Positions 16,303 to 23,908 of a stretch of DNA of 49,632 nt are shown piece by piece; the first letter of the stretch is position 1; every line of letters starts with the position of its first letter. This DNA is from Mycobacterium hubeiense. GTDB lineage: Bacteria; Actinomycetota; Actinomycetes; Mycobacteriales; Mycobacteriaceae. Location of the stretch: positions 1-49,632 of the forward strand of contig NZ_PIZU01000036.1 of the NCBI RefSeq assembly GCF_002838065.1, given 5' to 3'. The translations under genes were made by a program, and so were the position numbers. Under the pieces are notes generated by a model, which saw nothing but the letters and a program-made list of their open reading frames with translations, made no database searches and was not told where the DNA came from.

Positions 16303-16407
16303 ATGTTCGCACTGATCGCACTGACCCTGGCGCTGCTGCTCATCGCAGCGGTGGCCCCGTCCTATCCGGCCAGCTGGTACGGCAATTGGGGGCCCCACAC
16401 CCGGTAG
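16303..16407 (+). CDS. 34-aa single-span membrane miniprotein
   Basis: A 34-codon open frame with a good Shine-Dalgarno (AAAGGAAA, 16290-16297) ahead of the ATG. The peptide starts with a ~17-residue hydrophobic helix (MFALIALTLALLLIAAVAP) and ends in a short polar tail with YPASWYGNWGPHTR, which is Trp/Tyr-rich for its size. It has its own leader with a CRP-like palindrome and an inverted repeat. No known family. It could be a membrane-anchored regulator or a conserved miniprotein. The Shine-Dalgarno and clean hydrophobic pattern argue against chance. Confidence 0.55.
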   Translation: MFALIALTLALLLIAAVAPSYPASWYGNWGPHTR

Positions 16408-16417
16408 GCCACGCGCC

Positions 16418-16822
16418 TCAGCCCAGGCTGGGTCGGTACGTCCCGAAACTCCACACGTTGCCGTGCGGATCGCGGACCGCGAAGTCGCGTGAGCCGTAAT
16501 CCTGGTCGGTCAGCCCCATCACGATGTCGGCGCCGGCCGAGACCGCGCGGTCGTGCAGCGCATCGGGATCGTCGACCACCACGTACAGCAGCACCGGGTC
16601 GGGCATGTTGAAGGGGCTGCCGCCGTCGCGTTCGGCGTCGTTGATCATCACCAGCCCGGTGCCGACCTTCACCTCGGCATGCTCCAGCGGCAGCTCCGGA
16701 TCCGGCGGGTGCACGGCGGTCGCCACCGCACCGAAAGTCCGCTCGAGCCAAGCGATCCCTTCGCGCGGGTTCTTGTAGGGGACGATCGGAAACGCCCCGT
16801 TGATAGTCATCGTCTCGGTCAT
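16418..16822 (-). CDS. VOC-superfamily protein (glyoxalase/bleomycin-resistance fold)
   Basis: A 134-aa vicinal-oxygen-chelate protein of the PhnB/glyoxalase-like type. It has two beta-alpha-beta-beta-beta modules, with VGTGLVMIND, a long strand LLYVVVDDPDALHDRAVSAGAD near 78-99 and the C-terminal DPHGNVWSFGTYRP typical of the family. ATG at 16822; a second in-frame Met lies four codons in. It follows the AraC gene on the same strand with a 10-bp gap, so the two form an operon. Substrate unknown; resistance or detoxification roles are only family-level possibilities. Confidence 0.85.
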   Translation of the reverse strand: MTETMTINGAFPIVPYKNPREGIAWLERTFGAVATAVHPPDPELPLEHAEVKVGTGLVMINDAERDGGSPFNMPDPVLLYVVVDDPDALHDRAVSAGADIVMGLTDQDYGSRDFAVRDPHGNVWSFGTYRPSLG

Positions 16823-16832
16823 ACGCCCGATG

Positions 16833-17657
16833 CTAGGCGGGGAGCATGGCCTCGTCTTGGACGAAATTTACGCCGGCCGCCCGCAGTTCGGTGGGGGTGA
16901 GGCCGGCGAGGTCGCGCACTTCCCGCGCCAGGTGCGCCTGGTCGAAATAGCCGCATTCCGTGGCCGCGCCAGCCCAGTCGAGCGCCGCGCCGTCGGCCAG
17001 CATCGCCGTCAGCCGCTCGAAGCGGGCGATCCGCGCGACCCGCTTCGGCGGTAGTCCCACCACATCGCGGAAACGCGCGATCAGCTTGCGGTGACTCCAC
17101 CCGAGTTCGTCGGCCAGATGCGCGATCGGTGTCGTGCCACCGCTGTCCACCACCTGCCGAATCGACCACGCAATGTCGGGCTCGACGATCGGTGCCTGCG
17201 CGAGACGGCTCTGGATCGCCTCGTCGATGAGCGAGAAGCGCGTCGGCCAATCGGGTGCCTCGCCGACTCGCTGCACGAACTGCACCGCCGTCCGGCCGAG
17301 CACGTCCTCCAAGGGCACCGACAGATTGGCCAACTCGTTCATCGGGACGCCGAGCAGCCGCCGCGCCCCGAGCACGGTCAAGTCGATCTGCAGACAGCGC
17401 GCCGACCCGCCGTGCCCGACGAGGACCGGCCCGTCGGTCAGCCCCGCGACAAACGAATCGAGCCTGATCTGCGACTGCGGCCGGCGGCCGTCGGCGACCG
17501 TCCAGCCCGCGTCCAGGTCGATGATCACCGGCACAAAGGTGCCGGGCAATTCGCGGATGACGACGGGTCCGGGCGTCTTTTGGGCGAATCCCTCGTAGCG
17601 CAGCACCACGCCGCGCAGGGACGGGTGCGGCGAGCCGGTCACGAACGTGGCGCCCAC
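16833..17657 (-). CDS. AraC-family transcriptional regulator
   Basis: About 274 aa. The C-terminal ~110 residues are an AraC DNA-binding domain: HLADELGWSHRKLIARFRDVVGLPPKRVARIARFERL is helix-turn-helix one, and ATECGYFDQAHLAREVRDLAGLTPTEL is the second. The N-terminal ~150 residues form the AraC-like sensor domain seen in GYFDQAHL-type actinobacterial regulators. The start is uncertain: GTG at 17657 or 17666; the frame is open far upstream as a cobN shadow. It is divergent from cobN with a gap of about 50 bp and co-directional with the VOC gene, which it probably controls. Confidence 0.83.
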   Translation of the reverse strand: MGATFVTGSPHPSLRGVVLRYEGFAQKTPGPVVIRELPGTFVPVIIDLDAGWTVADGRRPQSQIRLDSFVAGLTDGPVLVGHGGSARCLQIDLTVLGARRLLGVPMNELANLSVPLEDVLGRTAVQFVQRVGEAPDWPTRFSLIDEAIQSRLAQAPIVEPDIAWSIRQVVDSGGTTPIAHLADELGWSHRKLIARFRDVVGLPPKRVARIARFERLTAMLADGAALDWAGAATECGYFDQAHLAREVRDLAGLTPTELRAAGVNFVQDEAMLPA

Positions 17658-17708
17658 AGTGACCACGCTAGTCCGTCCGCCGCATCGCGCGTGCGGTACG
17701 AATGGTGG

Positions 17709-20700
17709 GTGGCTTCGTCCTCTCGTCCCTCCGTTCTGCTTCTGTCGACATCCGACACCGACCTGATCACCGCGCGCGCCAGCGGGGCGGGCTATCGGTG
17801 GGCGAACCCGTCGCGACTGGTTCCCGGCGAGCTCGACGAGCTGCTGGACGGCGCCGACGTCGCCGTGGTCCGCATCCTCGGCGGCTACCGCGCCTGGCAG
17901 GACGGCATCGACACCGTCGTCGCGCGCGGCGTGCCGGCCGTGGTGGTCAGCGGCGAGCTCACGCCCGACGCCGAGCTGATGGGGCATTCCACGACGCCGG
18001 CCGGGGTGGCCCTGCAGACGCATATCTATCTGGCGCAGGGGGGCGTCGAGAATCTGCGGAACCTGTACGCGTTTCTGTCCGACACCCTGCTGATGACGGG
18101 GTTCGGGTTCGCGCCGCCGGTGTCCACGCCGAGCTGGGGTGTCTTGGACCGCGCGGCGGCCGACGTCGACGGTCCGACGATCGCGGTGCTGTACTACCGG
18201 GCCCAGCAGCTGGCCGGCAACACCGGCTACGTGGAGGGGTTGTGCAGGGCGATCGAGGATGCCGGCGGGCGGCCGCTGCCGGTGTTCTGCGCGTCGCTGC
18301 GCACCGCCGAACCCGCGATGCTCAAGCTGCTCGAGTCCGCCGACGCGATGGTGACCACCGTGCTCGCCGCGGGCGGCGCGGTCCCGTCCACGGCGACGGC
18401 GGGCGGCAGCGACGACACCTGGAACGTCGCGCATCTGGCCGCTTTGGACATCCCGATCCTGCAGGGCCTGTGCCTGACGAGCTCGCGTTCCCAGTGGGTG
18501 GACAACGACGATGGGCTCTCACCGCTCGACGTGGCCAGCCAGGTGGCGGTGCCGGAGTTCGACGGCCGCATCATCACGGTTCCGTTCTCGTTCAAGGAGA
18601 TTGACTCCGAAGGCCTGATCTCGTATGTGCCCGATGCGGAGCGCTGTGCCCGCGTCGCCGGGCTCGCGGTGCGCCACGCCCGCCTGCGGGCGGTGCCCGC
18701 CGCCGAAAAACGGGTCGCCGTGGTGTTTTCCGCGTATCCGACCAAACACGCCCGCATCGGCAACGCCGTCGGCTTGGACACGCCGGCCAGCGCCGTCGCG
18801 CTGCTGCGTGCGATGCGCGACGCGGGTTATGCGATCGGTGACATACCGGGAGTGGACGCGGGTGACGGTGACGCGCTGGTGCACGCGCTGATCGAACGGG
18901 GCGGGCAGGACCCCGACTGGCTGACCGACGGGCAGCTCGCGGGCAATCCGATTCGGGTGTCCGCCGCGGAGTATCGGGCCTGGTTCGCCACGCTGCCGTC
19001 GTCGTTGACGGACGCGGTGGTCAAGCACTGGGGTCCGCCGCCGGGCGAGCTTTTCGTGGACGACGGCGACATCGTCATCGCCGCAATACAAGCCGGCAAC
19101 CTGGTGCTGATGGTGCAGCCGCCGCGGGGCTTCGGCGAGAATCCCGTGGCCATCTACCACGACCCGGACCTACCGCCCAGCCACCACTATCTGGCGGCAT
19201 ATCACTGGCTGCGTAACGGTTTTCGGGCCGACGCGGTGGTCCACCTCGGAAAGCACGGCAACCTCGAATGGCTGCCCGGAAAAACGCTGGGCATGTCGGC
19301 GGCCTGCGGCCCCGACGCCGCGCTGGGCGATATACCGCTGATCTACCCGTTTCTAGTCAACGACCCGGGGGAGGGCACGCAAGCCAAACGCCGAGCCCAC
19401 GCCACGCTCGTCGACCATCTGATTCCGCCGATGGCGCGCGCCGAAACGTACGGCGACATCGCGCGGTTGGAGCAGCTTCTCGACGAGCACGCGAACGTCG
19501 CCGCGCTCGATCCCGGCAAGCTGCCGGCGATCCGCCAGCAGATCTGGACGTTGATGCGGGCGGCGAAGATGGATCACGACCTCGGCCTTTCAGAGCGGCC
19601 CGACGAAGACTCGTTCGACGACATGCTGCTGCACGTCGACGGATGGCTGTGCGAGATCAAGGATGTGCAGATCCGCGACGGGTTGCACGTGCTGGGCCAA
19701 AAGCCCACCGGCGAAGGTGAACTCGATCTGGTGCTGGCCATCCTGCGGGCACGCCAGCTGTTCGGCGGCGAGCAGACGGTGCCCGGGTTGCGCCAAGCCC
19801 TCGGTCTGGCCGAGGACGGTCCCGACGAACGCGACGCCGTTGACGCCGCGGAATCCGCTGCGCGCCAATTGGTCGCGGCGCTGCAGGAAACCGGGTGGGA
19901 TCCCGCTGCGGTGGAGCGGCTCACCGAAAATGCCGACGTGGCGGCCATTCTGCGATTCGCCGCGACCGAAGTGGTGCCGCGGCTGGCGGGCACCTCCTCG
20001 GAGATCGACCAGATTCTGCGGGCGCTGGACGGCCGGTTCATCGCGGCGGGCCCGTCCGGGTCGCCGCTGCGGGGGCTGGTCAACGTGTTGCCCACCGGGC
20101 GCAACTTCTACTCCGTCGACCCCAAGGCGGTGCCGTCACGGTTGGCCTGGGAAACCGGCGTGGCGATGGCGGACTCGCTGCTGGAGCGCTACCGCGCCGA
20201 TTACGGTCGCTGGCCGCAGTCGGTCGGGCTGTCGGTGTGGGGGACCTCGGCGATGCGCACCGCCGGCGACGATATCGCCGAAGTTCTTGCGCTGCTGGGT
20301 GTTCGGCCGGTCTGGGACGACGCGTCGCGGCGCGTCGTCAACCTGGAGCCCATCTCACTGTCGGAGCTGGGCCGGCCCCGGATCGATGTCACGGTGCGGA
20401 TCTCCGGGTTCTTCCGCGACGCGTTCCCGCACGTGGTCACCATGCTCGACGATGCGGTGCGCCTCGTCGCGGGACTGGACGAACCCGCCGACGACAACTA
20501 CGTGCGCGCCCACGCGCAGGCCGATCTGGCCCAGCATGGCGATGAACGACGAGCCACCACAAGGATTTTCGGCTCGAAGCCGGGGACGTACGGGGCGGGG
20601 TTGTTGCAGCTGATCGACAGCCGCAACTGGCGGGACGACGCCGATCTGGCGCAGGTGTACACCGCGTGGGGCGGTTTCGCCTACGGCCGCGGGTTGGACG

Positions 20701-21275
20701 GCGCGCCGGCCGCCGACGATATGAACCGTCAGTACCGCCGAATCGCGGTGGCAGCCAAGAACACCGACACCCGTGAACACGACATCGCCGATTCCGACGA
20801 CTACTTCCAGTACCACGGCGGCATGGTGGCCACCGTGCGGGCGCTGACCGGTAAGGCGCCGGCGGCCTACATCGGTGACAACACCCGCCCCGATGCGGTG
20901 CGCACGCGCACGCTGTCCGAGGAGACCAATCGGGTGTTCCGGGCGCGCGTGGTCAACCCGCGCTGGATGGCGGCGATGCGGCGGCACGGCTACAAGGGCG
21001 CCTTCGAAATGGCCGCCACGGTGGACTATCTGTTCGGTTACGACGCGACCGCCGGTGTGATGGCCGATTGGATGTACGAGCGGCTGTCGCAGGAGTACGT
21101 CCTCGACGACGAGAACCGCAAGTTCATGGCCGAGTCGAATCCCTGGGCATTGCACGGGATGGCCGAGCGGTTGCTCGAGGCGGCCGGTCGCGGAATGTGG
21201 GCGCAACCCGAGACGGCGACGCTGGACGGGCTGCGCCAGGTGCTGCTGGAGACCGAAGGCGAACTCGAGGGTTAG
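17709..21275 (+). CDS. cobN: Cobaltochelatase large subunit CobN
   Basis: A 1188-aa subunit of the ATP-dependent aerobic cobaltochelatase, which inserts Co2+ into hydrogenobyrinic acid a,c-diamide; it is homologous to magnesium chelatase BchH/ChlH. Landmarks: VRILGGYRAWQDG near residue 55, GHSTTPAGVALQTHIYLAQGG near 95, AVVHLGKHGNLEWLPGKTLG near 510, PFLVNDPGEGTQAKRRAHA near 545, and the C-terminal WMAAMRRHGYKGAFEMAATVDYLFGYDAT near 1080. The M. tuberculosis protein (Rv2062c) is about 1194 aa. The frame is open to 17091, but the GTG at 17709 (VASSSRPSVLLLSTSD) starts at the conserved region. Its small-subunit partners are not in the window. Confidence 0.95.
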   Translation: MASSSRPSVLLLSTSDTDLITARASGAGYRWANPSRLVPGELDELLDGADVAVVRILGGYRAWQDGIDTVVARGVPAVVVSGELTPDAELMGHSTTPAGVALQTHIYLAQGGVENLRNLYAFLSDTLLMTGFGFAPPVSTPSWGVLDRAAADVDGPTIAVLYYRAQQLAGNTGYVEGLCRAIEDAGGRPLPVFCASLRTAEPAMLKLLESADAMVTTVLAAGGAVPSTATAGGSDDTWNVAHLAALDIPILQGLCLTSSRSQWVDNDDGLSPLDVASQVAVPEFDGRIITVPFSFKEIDSEGLISYVPDAERCARVAGLAVRHARLRAVPAAEKRVAVVFSAYPTKHARIGNAVGLDTPASAVALLRAMRDAGYAIGDIPGVDAGDGDALVHALIERGGQDPDWLTDGQLAGNPIRVSAAEYRAWFATLPSSLTDAVVKHWGPPPGELFVDDGDIVIAAIQAGNLVLMVQPPRGFGENPVAIYHDPDLPPSHHYLAAYHWLRNGFRADAVVHLGKHGNLEWLPGKTLGMSAACGPDAALGDIPLIYPFLVNDPGEGTQAKRRAHATLVDHLIPPMARAETYGDIARLEQLLDEHANVAALDPGKLPAIRQQIWTLMRAAKMDHDLGLSERPDEDSFDDMLLHVDGWLCEIKDVQIRDGLHVLGQKPTGEGELDLVLAILRARQLFGGEQTVPGLRQALGLAEDGPDERDAVDAAESAARQLVAALQETGWDPAAVERLTENADVAAILRFAATEVVPRLAGTSSEIDQILRALDGRFIAAGPSGSPLRGLVNVLPTGRNFYSVDPKAVPSRLAWETGVAMADSLLERYRADYGRWPQSVGLSVWGTSAMRTAGDDIAEVLALLGVRPVWDDASRRVVNLEPISLSELGRPRIDVTVRISGFFRDAFPHVVTMLDDAVRLVAGLDEPADDNYVRAHAQADLAQHGDERRATTRIFGSKPGTYGAGLLQLIDSRNWRDDADLAQVYTAWGGFAYGRGLDGAPAADDMNRQYRRIAVAAKNTDTREHDIADSDDYFQYHGGMVATVRALTGKAPAAYIGDNTRPDAVRTRTLSEETNRVFRARVVNPRWMAAMRRHGYKGAFEMAATVDYLFGYDATAGVMADWMYERLSQEYVLDDENRKFMAESNPWALHGMAERLLEAAGRGMWAQPETATLDGLRQVLLETEGELEG

Positions 21276-21278
21276 ACG

Positions 21279-21341
21279 CGTTGACTCTGCGCTGAGGGCG
21301 TTGGGTACTCGAACTTTTGCGCCATGGATGCAGAGTCAACG
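21279..21341. repeat. Long palindromic hairpin after cobN
   Basis: Perfect 12-bp arms CGTTGACTCTGC (21279-21290) and GCAGAGTCAACG (21330-21341) enclose a 39-nt loop that itself contains GGCG (21297-21300) and CGCC (21320-21323) pairing. It begins three bases after the cobN stop codon and ends 17 bp before the next start codon. It may serve as a terminator or be one copy of a dispersed palindromic element; no T-run follows. Confidence 0.5.
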
Positions 21342-21358
21342 GCAAGTAGATTGACCAT

Positions 21359-21742
21359 GTGCCTGTCACCTTCGCCGACGTCGCCAAGTCCGAGTACATC
21401 CTGCTGACCACATTCACCAAAGACGGCCGGCCCAAGCCCACGCCGATTTGGGCTGCACCCGACGGGGACGGACGTCTGCTGGTGATCACCCAGGAGAAAT
21501 CGTGGAAGGTCAAGCGGATTCGCAACACCCCGCGCGTGACGATCGCCGAATGCGATATGCGGGGCAACCCGAAAGGGGAGGCCGTCGAGGCGATCGCGAC
21601 GGTCCTCGACAAATCCCACAACGGCGCCGTCTACGACGCGATCGGTAAGCGGTACGGATTGATCGGCAAGACGTTCAATCTGTTCAGCAAGCTGCGCGGC
21701 GGCATGAAGAACAACGTCGGCCTCGAGTTGAAGCCCGCCTAA
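21359..21742 (+). CDS. PPOX-class F420-dependent oxidoreductase (Rv2061c-like)
   Basis: A 127-aa split-barrel protein of the F420-dependent FDOR-B type, as in Rv2061c, its neighbour of cobN in M. tuberculosis. Conserved: YILLTTFTKDGRPKPTPIW near residues 13-31, KSWKVKRIRNTPRVTIAECDMRG near 49-71 (cofactor-binding) and a C-terminal RYGLIGKTFNLFSKLRGG. GTG start at 21359; an ATG two bases earlier is out of frame. Substrate unknown. It is separated from cobN by the hairpin above. Confidence 0.86.
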   Translation: MPVTFADVAKSEYILLTTFTKDGRPKPTPIWAAPDGDGRLLVITQEKSWKVKRIRNTPRVTIAECDMRGNPKGEAVEAIATVLDKSHNGAVYDAIGKRYGLIGKTFNLFSKLRGGMKNNVGLELKPA

Positions 21743-21821
21743 GTCAACCCGTCAGGCTCAGTTTCACGTGGGCGCAGAAGTTGACGCGGAACCCAAGCGG
21801 GCTGCGACGCGTTGGCATCAC

Positions 21822-22310
21822 ATGGCTATGCGGCTGTTTCTGCTCTACGCCGTGATCGAGCTCGCCGTGCTCGTCGCGCTGGTGTCCACCGTCGGCGTCG
21901 GCTGGACGGTGCTGGCCGTGATGGCGACGTTCGTGGTGGGCATCGTGCTGGCGGGATCGCAGGTCAAGCGCCATATCCGCCAGCTGCGGACCGGGTTGAC
22001 CGCCGCGACGGCGCACGGTGCGATCACCGACAGCGCGCTCGTCGCGCTGGGGACCGTGCTCGTCGTCATACCCGGCATCGCCAGCTCCGTGCTCGGCGCG
22101 CTGCTGTTGCTGCCGCCGTCGCGGGCCGCTGCCCGGCCGCTGCTCACCGTGCTGGTTGCCCGACGGGTTCCGGTGATCACCGTCGCTGCCGCCGGAGCCA
22201 CCCGCTACCGTGCGGGGCGTGGCGATTACATCGACGGTGAAGTCATGGACGTGACAGACGTGACGGATGTGGAACCCCAGCGGCTGCCGCGACACCCCGA
22301 CCACGCTTGA
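21822..22310 (+). CDS. fxsA: FxsA-family membrane protein
   Basis: A 162-aa protein with two N-terminal membrane helices (about 4-24 and 26-45), the conserved GTVLVVIPGIASSVLGALLLLPPSR block near 85-110 with a third hydrophobic span, and an acidic C-terminal tail. In E. coli FxsA overexpression relieves phage exclusion; the general role is unknown. The frame starts at 21768, but the ATG at 21822 (MAMRLFLLYAVIE) places the start directly before the first helix. The stop overlaps the next gene's TTG (TTGA), pointing to an operon with the amidohydrolase, lnt and ppm1, as in M. tuberculosis (Rv2053c-Rv2051c). Confidence 0.88.
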   Translation: MAMRLFLLYAVIELAVLVALVSTVGVGWTVLAVMATFVVGIVLAGSQVKRHIRQLRTGLTAATAHGAITDSALVALGTVLVVIPGIASSVLGALLLLPPSRAAARPLLTVLVARRVPVITVAAAGATRYRAGRGDYIDGEVMDVTDVTDVEPQRLPRHPDHA

Positions 22311-23908
22311 CGACGCTCCTGCTCAATGGCCGGGTGCACAGCCCGGCCATGCCCGACGCCACCGCGATGGCGGTCAGCGAAGGCCCCGACAGCGTCGTGA
22401 CCTGGCTCGGCAGTGACACCGTCGGGCGCGCCCAGTATCCCGACGCGCAGATCGTCGACCTCGACGGCGGCTTCGTCGCCCCCGCGTTCGTCGACAGCCA
22501 CGTCCACCTCACCGCCACCGGGCTCAGCCTCACCGGACTCGACCTGCGACAGGCCACCTCGCTCCAGCACTGCCTGCAACTTCTCGCCGACTTCGCACAG
22601 AACCACCCCGACGGCCCGATCTGGGCGCACGGCTGGGACGAGTCCGCCTGGCCGGAAAACACCCCGCCCACCACCGACGACCTCGACCGCGTGCTCGGCA
22701 ACCGGCCCGCCTACCTGGCCCGCATCGACGTGCACTCGGCGGCGGCCTCCACCGCGTTGCGCCGGGACACGGCGGGCCTCACCAACGCCGCGGGATTCGA
22801 CCCGCAGCGGCCCCTCACCGCCGACGCCCACCACCTGATCCGCGCCGCGGCGCGAAACAGACTGACCCCCAAGCAACTTCAGCAGGCCCGCCTCGGCGCC
22901 CTGGACAAGGCCGCGAGCCTGGGCATCGTCGCGGTCCACGAATGCGCAGGCCCCGACATCGGCGGCCTCGACGACTGGCTGGCGATCAACCGCATCGACC
23001 ACGGCGTCGACGTCATCGGCTACTGGGGCCAACCCGTCACAACCGCTCACCAAGCCCGCGACCTGATCGCCACCACCGGCGCCCGCGGGTTGGCCGGCGA
23101 CCTGTTCGTCGACGGTGCACTCGGGTCGCGCACCGCGTGGCTGCACGAGCCCTACACCGACGCGCCCCACACCTGCGGCGCCACCTATCTCGACCCCGAC
23201 GCCATCGCCGGCCACCTGCACGCCTGCACCGAGGCGGGCGTCCCCGCGGGTTTCCACGTCATCGGCGACGCCGCCGTCACCGCGGTCGTCGACGCCATGG
23301 CCGATACCGTCGAGCGATTCGGCGCGCCCGCCCTCGCCCGCTGCGGCCACCGGCTCGAGCACGTCGAGATGATCACCGCCGAGCAGGCCGCCCGCCTCGG
23401 CTCCTGGGGCGTGGTCGCGAGCATGCAGCCCACCTTCGACGCGCTGTGGGGCGGCCCGGACGGGATGTACGCGCAGCGCCTCGGGCCTGACCGAGCCGGG
23501 CAGCTCAACCCGTTCTCGCTGTTAGCATCGGCAGGCGTGCCACTCGCATTCGGCTCGGATACGCCGGTGACCAGCATGAACCCGTGGGAGACCGTGCGGG
23601 CGGCCAGCCACCATCACACCCCGGGCAGTTCTCTGTCGGTGCGCGCGGCCTTCGCCGCGGCAACTCGTGGCGGATGGCGGGCCGGAGGGATCCGCGACGG
23701 CGAGACGGGGACCCTCGTGCCGGGCGCACCGGCCTCGTACGCGATCTGGGATGCCGATGAAGTCGAGGTCAGCGCGCCGGCCGACTCGGTGCAGCGCTGG
23801 TCGACCGACCCGCGTTCGAGGGTGCCGGCGCTGCCGCGGCTCGAGCCCGGCGCACCGCTGCCGCGATGCCGGCAGACGGTCCACCGAGGTGTCGTGCTCC
23901 ATGGCTAA
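22307..23908 (+). CDS. Amidohydrolase-3 family protein (YtcJ-like; Rv2052c-like)
   Basis: A 533-aa metal-dependent hydrolase. The N-terminal composite beta domain leads into the metal-binding FVDSHVHLT near residue 63 and WAHGWDESAWP near 105. Further on are DLFVDGALGSRTAWL near 265, GFHVIGDAAVTAVVDA near 315 (metal-ligand His), GHRLEHVEMI near 346 and the late Asp in LAFGSDTPV near 410. The family cleaves amide bonds, often of N-substituted formamides, but this member's substrate is unknown. Start is TTG at 22307, overlapping the fxsA stop. The 3' end overlaps lnt by 8 bp. Confidence 0.87.
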   Translation: MTTLLLNGRVHSPAMPDATAMAVSEGPDSVVTWLGSDTVGRAQYPDAQIVDLDGGFVAPAFVDSHVHLTATGLSLTGLDLRQATSLQHCLQLLADFAQNHPDGPIWAHGWDESAWPENTPPTTDDLDRVLGNRPAYLARIDVHSAAASTALRRDTAGLTNAAGFDPQRPLTADAHHLIRAAARNRLTPKQLQQARLGALDKAASLGIVAVHECAGPDIGGLDDWLAINRIDHGVDVIGYWGQPVTTAHQARDLIATTGARGLAGDLFVDGALGSRTAWLHEPYTDAPHTCGATYLDPDAIAGHLHACTEAGVPAGFHVIGDAAVTAVVDAMADTVERFGAPALARCGHRLEHVEMITAEQAARLGSWGVVASMQPTFDALWGGPDGMYAQRLGPDRAGQLNPFSLLASAGVPLAFGSDTPVTSMNPWETVRAASHHHTPGSSLSVRAAFAAATRGGWRAGGIRDGETGTLVPGAPASYAIWDADEVEVSAPADSVQRWSTDPRSRVPALPRLEPGAPLPRCRQTVHRGVVLHG

